Assembly: GCF_024323335.1 (NCBI RefSeq)
Contig: NC_066580.1
Span: 443,649,851-443,713,850 of the forward strand
From: Lathyrus oleraceus
Taxonomy: Eukaryota; Streptophyta; Magnoliopsida; Fabales; Fabaceae
DNA: 64,000 nt
Reading direction: 5' to 3'
Part shown: piece by piece, positions 47,351 through 58,110 of the stretch
How the letters are laid out: each line of letters starts with the position of its first letter
Position numbering within the stretch: the first letter of the stretch is position 1
Made by a program: the position numbers and the translations under genes
The notes under the pieces: generated by a model
What the model was told of the DNA's origin: nothing
Databases searched by the model: none
Seen by the model: the letters and a program-made list of their open reading frames with translations, nothing else

Positions 47351-48350
47351 CATATTTTCTCATTCCATCAAACGAGCGTCGAAGGTGATCAAGATGATCT
47401 CTTTGTGATGACGATTTTATCATAATGTCGTCACTATATACCTGTATAAAATTTTCAATGAAGTCATGAAATATGGCATTCATAGCTCTTTGATAGGTCA
47501 CTCATGCGTTTTTTAAACCAAACGGCATCACAACCCATTATGTCCCTAAAGCTCCAGGTCATCGAAATGCTGTCTTGGGGACATCATCTTCAGCTATAAT
47601 AATTTTATTGTAGCCAAAATAACCATCAAGCATGCTCAAATATTCAAAACTTGCGGCCGAATCGACCAACATTTCTGCCACGGGCATCGAGTATTCATCC
47701 TTTGGTGTGGCATTATTTAGATCTCTAAAATCTATACAGATTCTAAGAGTTCCATTTTTCTTAATGACAAACACTATATTAGCTAACCATTCGACGTACC
47801 TCGGAGTCCTGATGAAACGACTTTTGAGGAGCCTTTCGATCTCCTGCTTAATTTTTGAGGTGATCTCCAGAGCAAATTGTCGGGGGTGTTGCTTCACTGG
47901 CCTTTTCCCAGGTTGGATATGCAGTCGATGCTCCACAATATTTCGATTTAAACCGGGCATTTCGCTATAATTCCAAGCAAAATAGTCCATGTATTCTGTC
48001 AATACTTCAATCAGCTTCGCCTTTATTTTTTACCCAAACTTGCTACTTATGTACGTTGGTCTTTTTGTGACCCCATCTTCCAGATTGATTTCTTTGAGGG
48101 GATCTTGTGCTTGCATCTTCTGCAACTCGTTCGATGGGTTCTTCTCGAACCCCAAAGGCTCATTGTCATATATGCAATCAAGCCTCTGGCTTTCTGAAGC
48201 TGTTATTTGGTCTTGTTGACCATCTTCCACTTCTTTGTCCTTACGAGCCAAGTCTTGAAGCCTCTCCTTTTCCAGGGTCGACTTTCTCTTGTTTTCAATC
48301 AGATAAGCCGAAACTCGAGCCAAACTTTCTGACTCCGCAATCATCTTCAT
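47351..48350 (-). pseudogene. Reverse transcriptase fingers and palm of the Tat-lineage element
   Basis: Upstream linker at 48030-48350. RT starts at about 48002 with MDYFAWNYSEMPGLNR, VEHRLHIQPGKRPVKQHPRQ, then KIKQEIERLLKSRFIRTPRY, FVIKKNGTLRICIDFRDLNN, DEYSMPVAEMLVD and DVPKTAFR (ending 47559). After a frameshift the palm motif reads VYSDDIMIKS, with YSDD encoded at 47427-47438; the family norm is YIDD. The LARD insertion then splits the thumb. The DD pair is kept, but at least two frame breaks occur. Confidence 0.92.
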
Positions 48351-49506
48351 CGACTGCAGACCACCCCGAAGGTGGAATCACAGTCTCTGGCTACACCTCC
48401 TCCTCAGTATTCCATATGAACCCATGATCGGGATATCAGTTCAAAACACGACCGATTTTGACGGAAGTATAGGATCCTGATTCGTCATCACACGACGCGA
48501 TATTCTCCAAGTGTTGGTCAAAAGATTTCTTCGAACCCCTATCACCGATTCGATAATAACTTTGGTCAGCCTTAATATTCTCCATGATTTTGTCTTTACG
48601 CCAGATTATAAGTCTCTGATGTACCGTCGAAGGTACCACTCCTATCCCATGGATCCATTCTCGACCCAGGAGTAAATTGAAGTTAGCTTTGGAATCTATT
48701 ACCATGAACAATGTTAAGTGTATTGTTATTCCCACAGCTAGATTAACCTAGACAACACCCACTATATTGTTGGTTTTTCCTTCATAGTTTGATAGAACCA
48801 TGTTGTGTTGTCGGAGATCTTCGTCGCCATTCCCCATTTTATTAAATAGAGTATAAGGCATTAAATTGACGGTTGCGCCCTTGTCGATAAATACCTTGTT
48901 TATTGCCACTCCATCATCCTTTGCCCTTATGAACAAAGGCTTTAGATGATATATCATCCCTGGGCTGGGTCTTTCAAACGTGGCCTTCTGTCCCTCCACT
49001 ACACCGATATTCATGATGTAGTAGTACAGTGGTTTCCCTCTGACCGTTTCATCTGGCATAAAGTCTTCCTCCATTTTAGAGACTTCAGATACCATGTCGT
49101 ATTCAGCCGGCAATACTGATACAATGTCATAGTTTACAACGAAGTCATCACCATAGATGTCATTATTGGTTTCGTCGTGCATGTCTTTGTCGAACTCCTC
49201 ATCGGACTGGGGGGAGTATTCAGGCTCTCCTTCCTCTAGTTGAGGGGAGTACTCAGGTTCTTCCTCCTTCGATTCACCCATGTCCCTTGGTTGTTTTTCA
49301 ACCTCAGACAAACACTTCTTACTTTGGGAAGTTACTACGACTTTCTTTACGGTCGGATCGACGATCATGGCTATTATTTGATTAGCCACCTTTTTCCTTG
49401 TACTACCCGCAACGCCTTTGGCATTTGGCTTTTTTTTTCAGAGATTTCCACAGGTTACAAATGTGGAGTTGTGACATCCTTCCCAGCTTTTTTATTCCGC
49501 TGGTAA
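48351..49506 (-). pseudogene. Protease region of the Tat-lineage element
   Basis: At 48748-49389 an acidic stretch (EEEPEYSPQLEEGEPEYSPQ, a near-duplicate within itself) leads to the aspartic-protease core NKVFIDKGATVNLMPYTLFN near 48860-48915. The family norm has DGGA, so the residue after the catalytic Asp is Lys. A stop near 48747 interrupts it, and the flap and C-terminal half continue at 48436-48735 (SKANFNLLLGREWIHGIGVV). Cleavage activity looks doubtful. Confidence 0.85.
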
Positions 49507-51753
49507 GACCTCTATTGGGTTCTTCCCTTTGTAGTTAGAAGATACCACATAACCCCCTTCTTCTCCGGAGACACTGTTTCTTTTTCCAACAACCTCCACT
49601 GTGGTTTCTTGCCCCTTTTTAGCTGACTGACTCTACCCACTTCTCCTGTGGAACGTCCGTCAGCGGAATGAAAGTCTTTGTTTGGGGATGTTGAAACTTC
49701 CTCCTGTATTCTTCGTTCCGTCGAGGTGCTCCACGTTCTCGAACACGAATCATGGGACGACATGTTTTTCTTCTTTCAATGACTTGTTGTCAAAACCCCA
49801 ATCTTTCAGCGGTCTTCCCGTCGAACACCGCATTGCACTTAGGACATATCAAAGCTTTTGACCCATTTACCCTGCACTTCTCTTGAAAGTCTGATAAGAT
49901 TTCTCCTAGTTAGGGAAAGTACGACTCCAATTATTTTTCGGCCTTGTTGTCGAAACCATCAGTAGTTTCGACCATCAGTACTTCAAAAGACTCAACTAAG
50001 GAATCCACATCAGAAGCATCCACGAGACCATTAGTAGTCTCGACCATCATGCATTCGAGAGGCTCCGAATACAAAGCTTCTTCCACCTTTAGAGGGTTAG
50101 AGTTCACCTGCATCTTTGGCCTTTCGCCAAATTGAAGCCTTCCTTCTTTCAAAGCCTTTTGCACCAAATCCCTGAAAATAACACACTGGTGAGTTTTATG
50201 ACCAAGGAAATTATGAAATTTAAAGAATCCCCTTTTCTTCTTTTGTTCTAGAGAGGGGTCTTTTAAACCTTGAGGGACGATAATTTGACCGTTTTTAACT
50301 AATAGATCAAAGATCTCGTCGCACTTAGACACGTCAAACATGTAAGTCTTAACTACGTATTATCTATTTTCTCAGCTTCGATGGGATTTTTCCCATTCAA
50401 GGGCTTTAAAACCTTACACGTGTATGGAGGTCCAGTCTTAAGTTCCATCACGTTAACCTCACTTATGTCGATCAACTCTTCATCGTCGGAAGAGCATCCT
50501 TCGATCAACTCTTATGATATCGACCAATTTTGGTCTTCTCATCTTTCAGGCGTTCGATGCGTCGAACTCTGTCAGACAATTATGCTAAATCTCTAAGATA
50601 CTGAGTATCCAATTTTTCCTTATAGAATAATCTAACCCTCTGACTCTATCTCAACTAACTCATGCTCAGGGACTTGAGTAAAGCATCGCGCTTTCAACAG
50701 TCTAAACTTGTTTAAGTACTGATTAACCGACTCAGCAATCTTTCGTTTGACGTTGGCTAGTTCTTTAAGGCTAATCTTCGACTGCCCCATGTAGAATTGT
50801 TTATAGAATAATCTCTCCAATTGTGTCCACGTTTGGATCGATTGTGGAGGTAGCGTTGTGAACCATGTGAACACATTTTTTATAAGAGAACTTGGGAAGT
50901 ATTTTAACTTCAAATCCTCATTATTCGCTATGTCGCCAGCCCCAGTCTGATACCTGGCAACATGTTCGATGGTGGACTCCTCAGTATCCCCAATGAACTT
51001 GGTAAATTTCAGGACTTTCCATCCCCTAGGCAGTTCTGTATGTAAGATAAAGTCTGACAAGGGTGAAGAGTAAGTCGTCCGCTGTAGGCCTGAGCTTATT
51101 CTATTTCGTGTTATGATTCGTTCGATGATAGTCTCTAGGTTTTGTTCCCCGACAGCTACCTCGTGTCGAATCTGCCTGACCACATGGTCGGGATCCTGGT
51201 TTCTGTTGACCAAAACCATGGGAGGCCTTCGAGCCACCCTATGAATATGTTCGAACTCCTGATACTCTTGTTCGACTATGTCGTCTGTCATTTCCTCTTG
51301 TCGGACTTGGGTTTCCGATCGAGGAGGAGGCATTGGATTTTGACGAACTGGCGCCCTTGGAGCCCCCATAAAGTCTCTTATTCTTGTCATTTGAGTTGCC
51401 AGTTATTGGTAACTCTACGTAGAATCTTGGATCAAAGGTTTCAGTATGGTACCCATTTGCTGAGTTAACATATGGACCATTTCATGATTACTTTCCTCCA
51501 TCTGATGTCTCATGATAGCGATAGAACTCGGCGTGAAAGTTGGGACTGACTGAGACGACAACCCAAACCCCGGGAGTCGACCAAATTGATTTGCCAATGG
51601 TCCTAACCCCTGGTAACGTGGGAATGGCGATGATGATGCTTCACCGAAAGTCGAAGCGAGATAATGCATACTTGCCATAAACTCAGTCGGCATTCCCAAT
51701 GTCCTGTGCATGGGGACTGTAAAGTTGGGCATGTATTGCCCAGAAATTCCCAT
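49507..51753 (-). pseudogene. Gag region of the Tat-lineage element
   Basis: Starts MGISGQYMPNFTVPMHRTLG at 51753. Then come QMEESNHEMVHMLTQQMGTI, a Pro-rich stretch, and the capsid-like core at 50632-51390 (RGWKVLKFTKFIGDTEESTI, LKYFPSSLIKNVFTWFTTLP, FYKQFYMGQSKISLKELANV, FRLLKARCFTQVPEHELVEI). After several stops the C-terminal block lies at 49931-50341 (KRGFFKFHNFLGHKTHQCVI, then LVQKALKEGRLQFG). That block holds a conserved Phe-His-Asn...His...Cys cluster instead of a plain CCHC. It is collinear with the fragment at 27993-29870. Confidence 0.9.
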
Positions 51754-51954
51754 TATTGTTGGCGTCGACGTTTGTGGCTAACACAGTGTTAAAGTTCACC
51801 CCACAAATGCGGTCGAAACCCCCGACACCGCGCCAGAACCAACATCAGTCATTTGTGACGCAACTGTGTCTCCCGCCAAAGACGTATCTTCGTCTGGTCG
51901 AGGTGACACCATTTTTCCAATGCGTAGTTGCATATACAGAACACCTCGAGTCCT

Positions 51955-51970
51955 ACTAGGTGTGTCAATA
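51955..51970 (-). promoter_or_regulatory. Primer binding site region of the Tat-lineage element
   Basis: Minus strand reads TATTGACACACCTAG directly after the 5' LTR end at 51971. Degenerate relative to the equivalent AAACTGGCACACCCG at 30033-30054. Confidence 0.5.
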
Positions 51971-52625
51971 TGTTTTTCACCAACAATCTCTAGCCTTCCT
52001 ATCAGAGGTTTACTTGCAGGACCGACTACAAAGTCTTAGACTTGGTGTTGAGTATATGGCTATTTTGTTGGTAAAGTATTTGGGATGTTTAAAGGGAGTG
52101 AATGTAACTCTTAGCAAGTTAAAATATGCAATAAAGTAATGCAATAAAGTAATGCAATAAAAAACAAAAGTCTGGTGGAAATAAAAGAAATAAACAAAGA
52201 CAATTTTGTAAGTTAAATGATTGGTAAATATAAGTGGAAGCAAAAATAATTTTTGTAGGGAGATGACTCTTTTCTCGTAAACTCTTTGATACTTCAAGTG
52301 TACTCCTATTGCAAATGCTAAAAATTCTACCCTTTGAAATGATCCATACAACCTGCTTAAATACTAGTAGAAAATAACCGTTGGGAGGTTGCAACCTTTT
52401 CCTGAGATGACACGTGTCGGCTCACTTCCCCCACGTCTGTAGGTAACTTCCCACGTCTCAAACACCCATGATCGCTCCCCATCACGGAGTAATGGCCTTC
52501 GACTTCGATTGGTCCCTTTCCATGTCGACCTTGGACTATAAGTTTTCCTCGTCGACCTAGTCCTCCGACAGACCTTCTGGTCGACCATGCTTTCCAATCT
52601 CTCAGGAAAAATTTGTCAGCTAACA
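51971..52625 (-). repeat. 5' LTR of the Tat-lineage element
   Basis: 655 bp, collinear with 33075-33717 but with several indels (including an extra AATAAAGTAATGC-type repeat near 52130-52160) and many substitutions. It is followed by the CCTTG target duplication at 52626-52630. Confidence 0.93.
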
Positions 52626-53705
52626 CCTTGGGAATTTACTTCAATTATCTACATGTCATTATGGTTAATACAAATAAAGATATTATGGTCTAGAACTATA
52701 GAGGATCGGCTAGTTCTGCATTTTACTGGTATTATAGTCAATATACTAGAATACATGAACCTGGAATATTGGTTATCATAGAGACTCAGTGTGACCCTAA
52801 AAAGCTTAGGATTTCTTTTTCCAAAATGGGGTTTGATGGTTATCTTGCAACGAAAGTTAATGGTTATGTAAGGGGGATTGATATGGTTTGGAAAGAGGAT
52901 AATATGTATGTTACATTGGTTCAAAAGAAATTTCAGTTTATGCACATGAAGGTTCAGTATGTAAATGGGAGAACTTGAGTTTCCCTAATGGGTATATTAG
53001 AAATCTTCCTAGGATGGAGTTATCTGATCATCATCCGATCCTTATTTTCCCTTTTGGGGCATATAAGAGTAATACCACTCCTTTATTCTGTTTTGAAAGT
53101 GCGTGGTTGGTTGATAACACGTATGAAGATATGATTAATAAGACATGGAATAATGATATATCATTGTAGAATAACCTTGAGAGAATAAAGGAAGGTGTGA
53201 AGGAATGAAGATTCTACACTTTTGATAAGGTTATGCGAGAAAAGAATAGAATTATTAGAAGGTTGAAAGGTATCCAACAAAGTATCTATACACACTACAA
53301 TGTTGATCGTCTCAGGAGCCTTGAACATAAATCACAGTATGAGCTTAGTGAGTTATTGAAGAAGGAAGAGTTAACGTGGTTCCAAAGGTCTCGAGCTAAA
53401 TGGTTGATCGACGGGGACAGGAATACGAAGTACTATCACCTGGAAACCGTGCAATGGAGATGGAAGAATAAATTATTACCATTTCGAATGATGATCACAG
53501 TTGAATGGAAGATGAGAATCAAGTGCATGAACTATTTAATATGCACTATAAGAGGCTCTCCGCTCTGCATGATACTAGGAATGAGTGGACTTAAACTCAA
53601 TACACGCTTCCTAACTTGAATAGTGAGGATTTGGAGAAACTCAAGATGACGGTAAAAAAAGAAGAGATTAAAAATGTTGTTTTCGTTATGAACCTGTGGA
53701 AGGCA
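52626..53705 (+). pseudogene. LINE ORF2, endonuclease and RT N-terminal part
   Basis: ORF2 starts at ATG 52661, but the usual Trp of the VWNYRG motif is TAG. It continues EPGILVIIETQCDPKKLRIS and GYVRGIDMVWKEDN (AP-endonuclease strands). At about 52975 roughly 100 residues are missing, and the frame resumes PNGYIRNLPRMELSDHHPIL, the endonuclease SDH end. Linker and RT lead-in: RAKWLIDGDRNTKYYHLETV at about 53390-53450, typical of plant L1 ORF2. It ends VVFVMNLWKA at 53705, where the solo LTR interrupts KAPGPDDF-type RT motif 0. Plus strand; with 32641-33074 and 55018-55060 it forms one element. Confidence 0.9.
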
Positions 53706-55017
53706 TGTTGATGTAAGCCCTATAGGCCAATACTTTTGGTGCTTGTATCAAATTATTTATTAATAATAAAATGTTTTTTCTTTATTATGTCTGTTTAATA
53801 AAGTCCCTAGAATAGCTAGTCCATTTAATGTATCAAGTGTGACTTAATCATGAGATCACATTAAACATAAGGACACTATTCTTAAAGTATTCATAGTCGA
53901 GCTTTATTGTGAAGTGTGATAACATTAAAGCATTAAGACTATTATGTATATAGACTGATGATCATATCTCATGGATCATGGATAAGGAGTTATCAAGTCT
54001 TAAACATAGGTATGAATATTAGGAGTAATACTCATACTGGATTGACCCACTATGAGAATACTATATAGAATGTTATGTAAAGTGTTATAAGTTATTCTCA
54101 TGGTGATAGTGGTGTATATCACCCTTCAACCTGAAACCACTATGGACCCTAGATGTAGAGTCGAGTGCTTTATTGTTGATCAAACGTTGTCCATAATTGG
54201 ATGACCATAAAAACAGTTGATGGGTACTCCACGAAGCATGCTGAGGGACATGAGTGACCTAGATAAAATTTACCCATCCTGCGTAACAGGATAATTGTCT
54301 AAGAGCCCAATATTTAACTGGACAAGGATGACATGGTCTATGCCTTGTGTTCAATATAGACATAAGGGAAAAAGGGTAATTATACATACAAGTATTATCA
54401 CAAAAGGATTTGTGACATCACATGACATTTTCGTGTCCTGGGTAGCAGTGATGTGTTGTTAGATACCGCTCACTATTTATTATGTTAGATACCACACACA
54501 AAAGGACGGATTGATGAGAGATAGAGTAAATAAGAAACACCGTAAGGTACGGTACACTTAAGTTAATTGTAAAACATCGTAAGTAACAGTGCACTTAAGT
54601 AGAATACGAAATATGGTAAGGTACCACGCGCTTAAGTGATTTTGGTATATCATAAGATATGGGCCACATACACTTAAGTGTGTTTTTTAGCTTACAACCC
54701 ACACAAGTGGTTCTATAAATAGAACCCTTGTGCAGAAGCATTTGTTCAGATGAAATTTTGTTTCTCTCTCTCTCTCTGTCTCTCACTCAAAGCCTTCATT
54801 CGTAGCAGCTAGGACTGAGACTGAAGGAATTCGTTCGTGTGGACTGAGTAGAGGCGTTGTCACCATTCAACGTTCGTGATCACTCCTTAGATCCGCATCA
54901 AAGGTTTCAATCGCCACAAGAGGTAACGATTCTATCACTGATCATGCTCATTCGTAAGGATCACTAAAGGAGAATTTTTTTAATTTCCGTTGCGTTTTGG
55001 ATCGCTATTCTCCTTCA
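53706..55017 (+). repeat. Solo LTR of a Ty1/copia family, inserted in the LINE
   Basis: 1312 bp from TGTTGATGTAAGCCC to ATTCTCCTTCA, flanked by the perfect 5-bp duplication AGGCA (53701-53705 and 55018-55022). It has no PBS, coding region or second LTR, so it arose by LTR-LTR recombination. The first about 435 bp match the partial LTR at 1-435. A promoter is visible: TATAAATA at 54714-54721, followed by TTTCTCTCTCTCTCTCT near 54759. The interrupted sequence reads across as GPDDFPTGFYQK, confirming both borders. Confidence 0.95.
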
Positions 55018-55060
55018 AGGCACGGGGGCCGATGACTTTCCAACTGGTTTCTATCAGAAA
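55018..55060 (+). pseudogene. LINE RT fragment beyond the solo LTR
   Basis: Encodes GPDDFPTGFYQK in frame with WKA at 53705 once the solo LTR and one AGGCA copy are removed. LINE similarity stops near 55060; the remainder of RT is missing, so the LINE lost its 3' part by deletion and not by ordinary 5' truncation. Confidence 0.85.
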
Positions 55061-55100
55061 TTATTATAAATATAAAATCGAATTGTTTTGGTTTATTATA

Positions 55101-55148
<48 letters not shown>

Positions 55149-55171
55149 TATTATTATTATTATTATTATTA
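55101..55171. repeat. (AAT)n(ATT)n microsatellite, self-complementary
   Basis: About 16 AAT units followed directly by about 8 TTA units. The two halves are complementary and could form a hairpin. It lies where the LINE remnant ends. Confidence 0.95.
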
Positions 55172-55294
55172 TAAATGGAAAAATAATAGTTGTAGATACT
55201 TTAACAATATTCCTAAATAATTCAACAACATAAATCTAAGAAAGTCCTAAAAATGATATAAAGACTACATAATCATCTTTATTACTATTAAGAG

Positions 55295-55892
55295 GATTGC
55301 TATTCCTACACTAAATGTTATACTCAATACTTACACCAAATATTGTTCATCCTATTTATACAGTGAATAGTATTTTTATTTTTTTAATAAATAAAAAAAT
55401 AGTATTTATAAAAAAAATTATAATTATTTTTATAACACAACTATAATTTTTTTATTAACCAACTATATTATTGTATTAACCACAAAAATATAGGGTTTAA
55501 CCCTATATTTTACTTATAATTTATTAACCAAATTTACTACTTAATTAATCAATAAAATACATAATATTAACCAAATTCTAATATAAAATATAATAATTAA
55601 TTTTTGACCAAAATTTGTATTTCATATTTTAATGTCAGAGTTTAATTAATATTATGTATTTTATTAGTTAATGAAATAATAAATTTGGTTAATAAATTAT
55701 AAGAAAATTACGTAGTTAATAATCTATATTTTTGTGGTTAATTCAATAATAAAATTGGTTAATGAAATTTTTTATATTTATGTTATAAAAATAATCTAAA
55801 AAAAAATTATAAATATTTTTTTATTTATTAAAAAAGTAAAAATAATTATAGTATAAGTATTGAATGTAACATGTGTTATAAGAATAGCATTA
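55295..55892. mobile_element. Foldback / long-TIR MITE-like element, about 600 bp
   Basis: The left half and the reverse complement of the right half match along most of their length. Matched blocks: TGCTATTC at the ends, CTCAATACTTA with TTCAATACTTA, TTTTTAATAAATAAAAAAAT, ATTAACCACAAAAATATAG, TTATAATTTATTAACCAAAT, and AATAAAATACATAATATTAA. Each arm is about 290 bases, leaving almost no loop. It is very AT-rich with no ORF. Flanks suggest at most a short AT target duplication, so the superfamily is not assigned. Confidence 0.85.
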
Positions 55893-56009
55893 TTGTACTA
55901 TTAACTATGGACCAATTTGATCATGACATTTGCTTGCAAACAATTTTTTTTTAATACTGTAGCAAAAATTGGCTGTTTCTATTACTAGTAAATACACGCT
56001 GACATACAT

Positions 56010-56300
56010 GGAGGAAAAAAATAATGGAGCCGTGTCTGGCTTGGAGGGAGAATCAGAACGTGGTGGGGTGGGAGTTGGAATTCATATTATAAAATGATTT
56101 TCAAAAAGAATTATGAAAATTATTTAATAATAAAATCATATTTATATTCTTATATTATATTAAGTGATGAAAACTCTCATAGTGCCAATCACTATTGTCC
56201 GTTTGGAGCATTTTGGAAAAATCTTCTTACAACTGAAATGATTGAGCAGTTAAACACTATTGTGGAAAAGGAATTAGTTAAACATGGACTCGATTTTTAG
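56010..56300 (+). pseudogene. Second sulfotransferase relic: promoter, start and C-terminus only
   Basis: The upstream part (56025-56150) repeats the 5' flank of the pseudogene at 27020. AAGTGATGAAAACTCTC and GTGCCAAT repeat bases just after its start codon. Then the gene jumps directly to the C-terminus, FWKNLLTTEMIEQLNTIVEK, ending KHGLDF and TAG at 56298-56300. About 260 internal residues are missing. This copy supplies the C-terminal end that the 27020 copy lost. It is a deletion derivative of a tandem sulfotransferase duplicate. Confidence 0.85.
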
Positions 56301-57005
56301 ATTTATAAAAATTCTATTTGATTGAGAGTAAGAGTAATGCTCACACTGTCCTAATTTCTTCACTGTACTATCCACAAGTATTATTTAGTCTAAGCTACTA
56401 TGTTTGACAACTTCTATTTTTACAAGATTGTTTTTTTAATGAGATTACTATATTGTTTTTTCATTCATCCTGATTATTACTACTAGTTAAATTATTCCAC
56501 CCACGTTAAATGAAATCTAATTAAAAGTTGAGTAAATAGTTGTAACAGAAAGTATTTATATTGCATAATGAATTAGGATCGTGCTAATCAATTCTCAGAG
56601 TTACATTTAATTTGTCGGTTTTTTAAAATCATCAATTCGTTGATTTTTATTGATTTTAAATTGTTCTGTTCAATTTCTATTGACTTAATAGTTTACTCGA
56701 TCCAATAATAAAATTAGATTGATGACCTCTTAGATCTCCGATTCGGCCAGTTTGATTGACCAATTCAATCTGATTTTAAGATATTGGATATAATCATGAG
56801 GCTAATCCTTTGATGCTTATTGAACTAATGCAATTAGATGAGCTAATGGAAGCATTGACAAATAATTTAATTTATTTCACCAATTTGAATGAATTTAATT
56901 GAGGGAAATTCTATTTATTCAATTGGCTTCAAATTGAGTAAATGCAAGAAAATGCAATGGCACTTTAGTTATTCAATGAATTCATTATTCTTAGGTTTTA
57001 ATTTG
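56301..57005. other. Unassigned AT-rich intergenic DNA
   Basis: About 700 bases with no supported gene. Short motifs such as GATTTTAAATTG and CAATTTGAATGAATT recur loosely, but no terminal repeats or family could be recognised. Confidence 0.4.
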
Positions 57006-57690
57006 TAAGAGTCTCCCTCAACCCGAGAATGATAGATGTTTATCATGTCAAATTTAAAAATAAAATTATTGAATTTAGGAATAGGTAAAGCTTTTGTCAA
57101 GAAATTTGAAAGTTGCTCTTGTCAAGAATTTAAGTGTTTCTTCCTCTCATGAAAAATTGGATTGGAAGCAATATGCATGACGCTTAGGCTATCACAATAT
57201 AGGACATAAGGCTTAGAACAACTGATACAAAGGTCCTTTATTGTATACATCATCCAAAGTAATTCATAAGCACCTGATGGTAATGCCATGTACTTGGCTT
57301 CAAAAGAAGATCGAGAATTAGTTTGTTGTTTCTTTACATGCCAAAAAATCAATGAAGAATCTAGAAAGAAGCAATAACCAAAAATTGATTTTCTAGAACA
57401 AATACGCCCAACCCAGTCTACGTCTGAATGGCCAATGATTTGCAATTCTGAGTTTCTATGGAACATGAAATCTCTACCAAATATGTACTTCAAATATCTA
57501 ATAACTCTGCAGGCAGGTTGGTAATGAATCATGGTTGGATTATAGAGGAATTGACTTAGTTTTTTTTAGTAAAGATAATGTCCATCCTAGTGGTCTTTAA
57601 GGACATCAATCTACCAATTAAACTTCTATAAGAGTCAATGTCATCAAAAGGTTTTCCACCTTCATCAGAGACTTGTTCTTAAAACATATA
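57006..57690 (-). pseudogene. Ty1/copia RNase H fragment
   Basis: Minus strand. RT-RNase H connection near 57590-57665 (DDIDSYRSLIGRLMSLKTTR). Main block 57122-57532: YQPACRVIRYLKYIFGRDF, then HSDVDWVGRICSRKSIFGYC (D kept in DVDW), SSFEAKYMALPSGAYELLW, and HIASNPIFHERKKHL. A stop and deletion follow, then the polyprotein tail LTKALPIPKFNNFI near 57060-57105. No LTR was identified. It belongs to a different copia family from the other three copies in the window. Confidence 0.88.
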
Positions 57691-58110
57691 AATATCGCCT
57701 AAGAGGCGCGACCGATATCCAACCCCAGAGACTTGATCACAAGTCTTGCCTAACGGCTCGATAAAAGTCTCGCATGAGACGTCAAACGTCTCTCCTGAGG
57801 GAGTTAGACTTTCCCAAGGGAGAATGAAACATACAGTCTCATCCAAGAGACTCAACGCCTCCTCTGAGAGACTCTAAGTCTTATCAGTCAGGCTTAATGC
57901 ATAATCTCGCCTCAGGGACTCGACATAAGTTTTCACTTGAGGGACTTGGCATAAAGTCTTGCCTAAGGGACTCGACATAAAGTATCACCTGAGGGACTCG
58001 ATATAAAGTCTCTCCGGAGGAAACTTGTATAAATTATCACCTAAGAAACCCGACATAAAGTCTCTCCTAAGAGACTCAACTAAGAGTCTCAACAAATAGG
58101 CTTGCCTGAA
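57691..58110. repeat. Degenerate tandem array, unit about 25-35 bp (GGGACTCGACATAAAGTCT)
   Basis: More than ten imperfect copies of a GAGGGACTCGACATAAAGTC / TCTCxCCTGAG-type unit. It opens with an AGAGGCGCGACCGATATCC and CCCCAGAGACTTG block that reappears at 60641-60782. GC-richer than the flanks. Probably part of, or adjacent to, the 5' LTR of the following gypsy element. Confidence 0.75.

Larger units (their letters stand above)
33075..52625 (-). mobile_element. Tat-lineage Ty3/gypsy retrotransposon (19.55 kb including nested LARD)
   Basis: LTRs at 33075-33717 and 51971-52625 with a perfect 5-bp target duplication CCTTG (33070-33074 and 52626-52630), inserted in a LINE. On the minus strand the order is 5' LTR, PBS, gag, protease, RT, RNase H, second archaeal-type RNase H, integrase, then an antisense gene region, PPT and 3' LTR. 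The second RNase H and the RT sequence type place it in the Tat lineage, which includes Ogre, Retand and Grande. The 7.4-kb element at 39929-47350 interrupts RT; without it the element is about 12.1 kb. Stops and frameshifts occur throughout. LTR length and base differences make it older than its LARD insertion. Confidence 0.95.
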
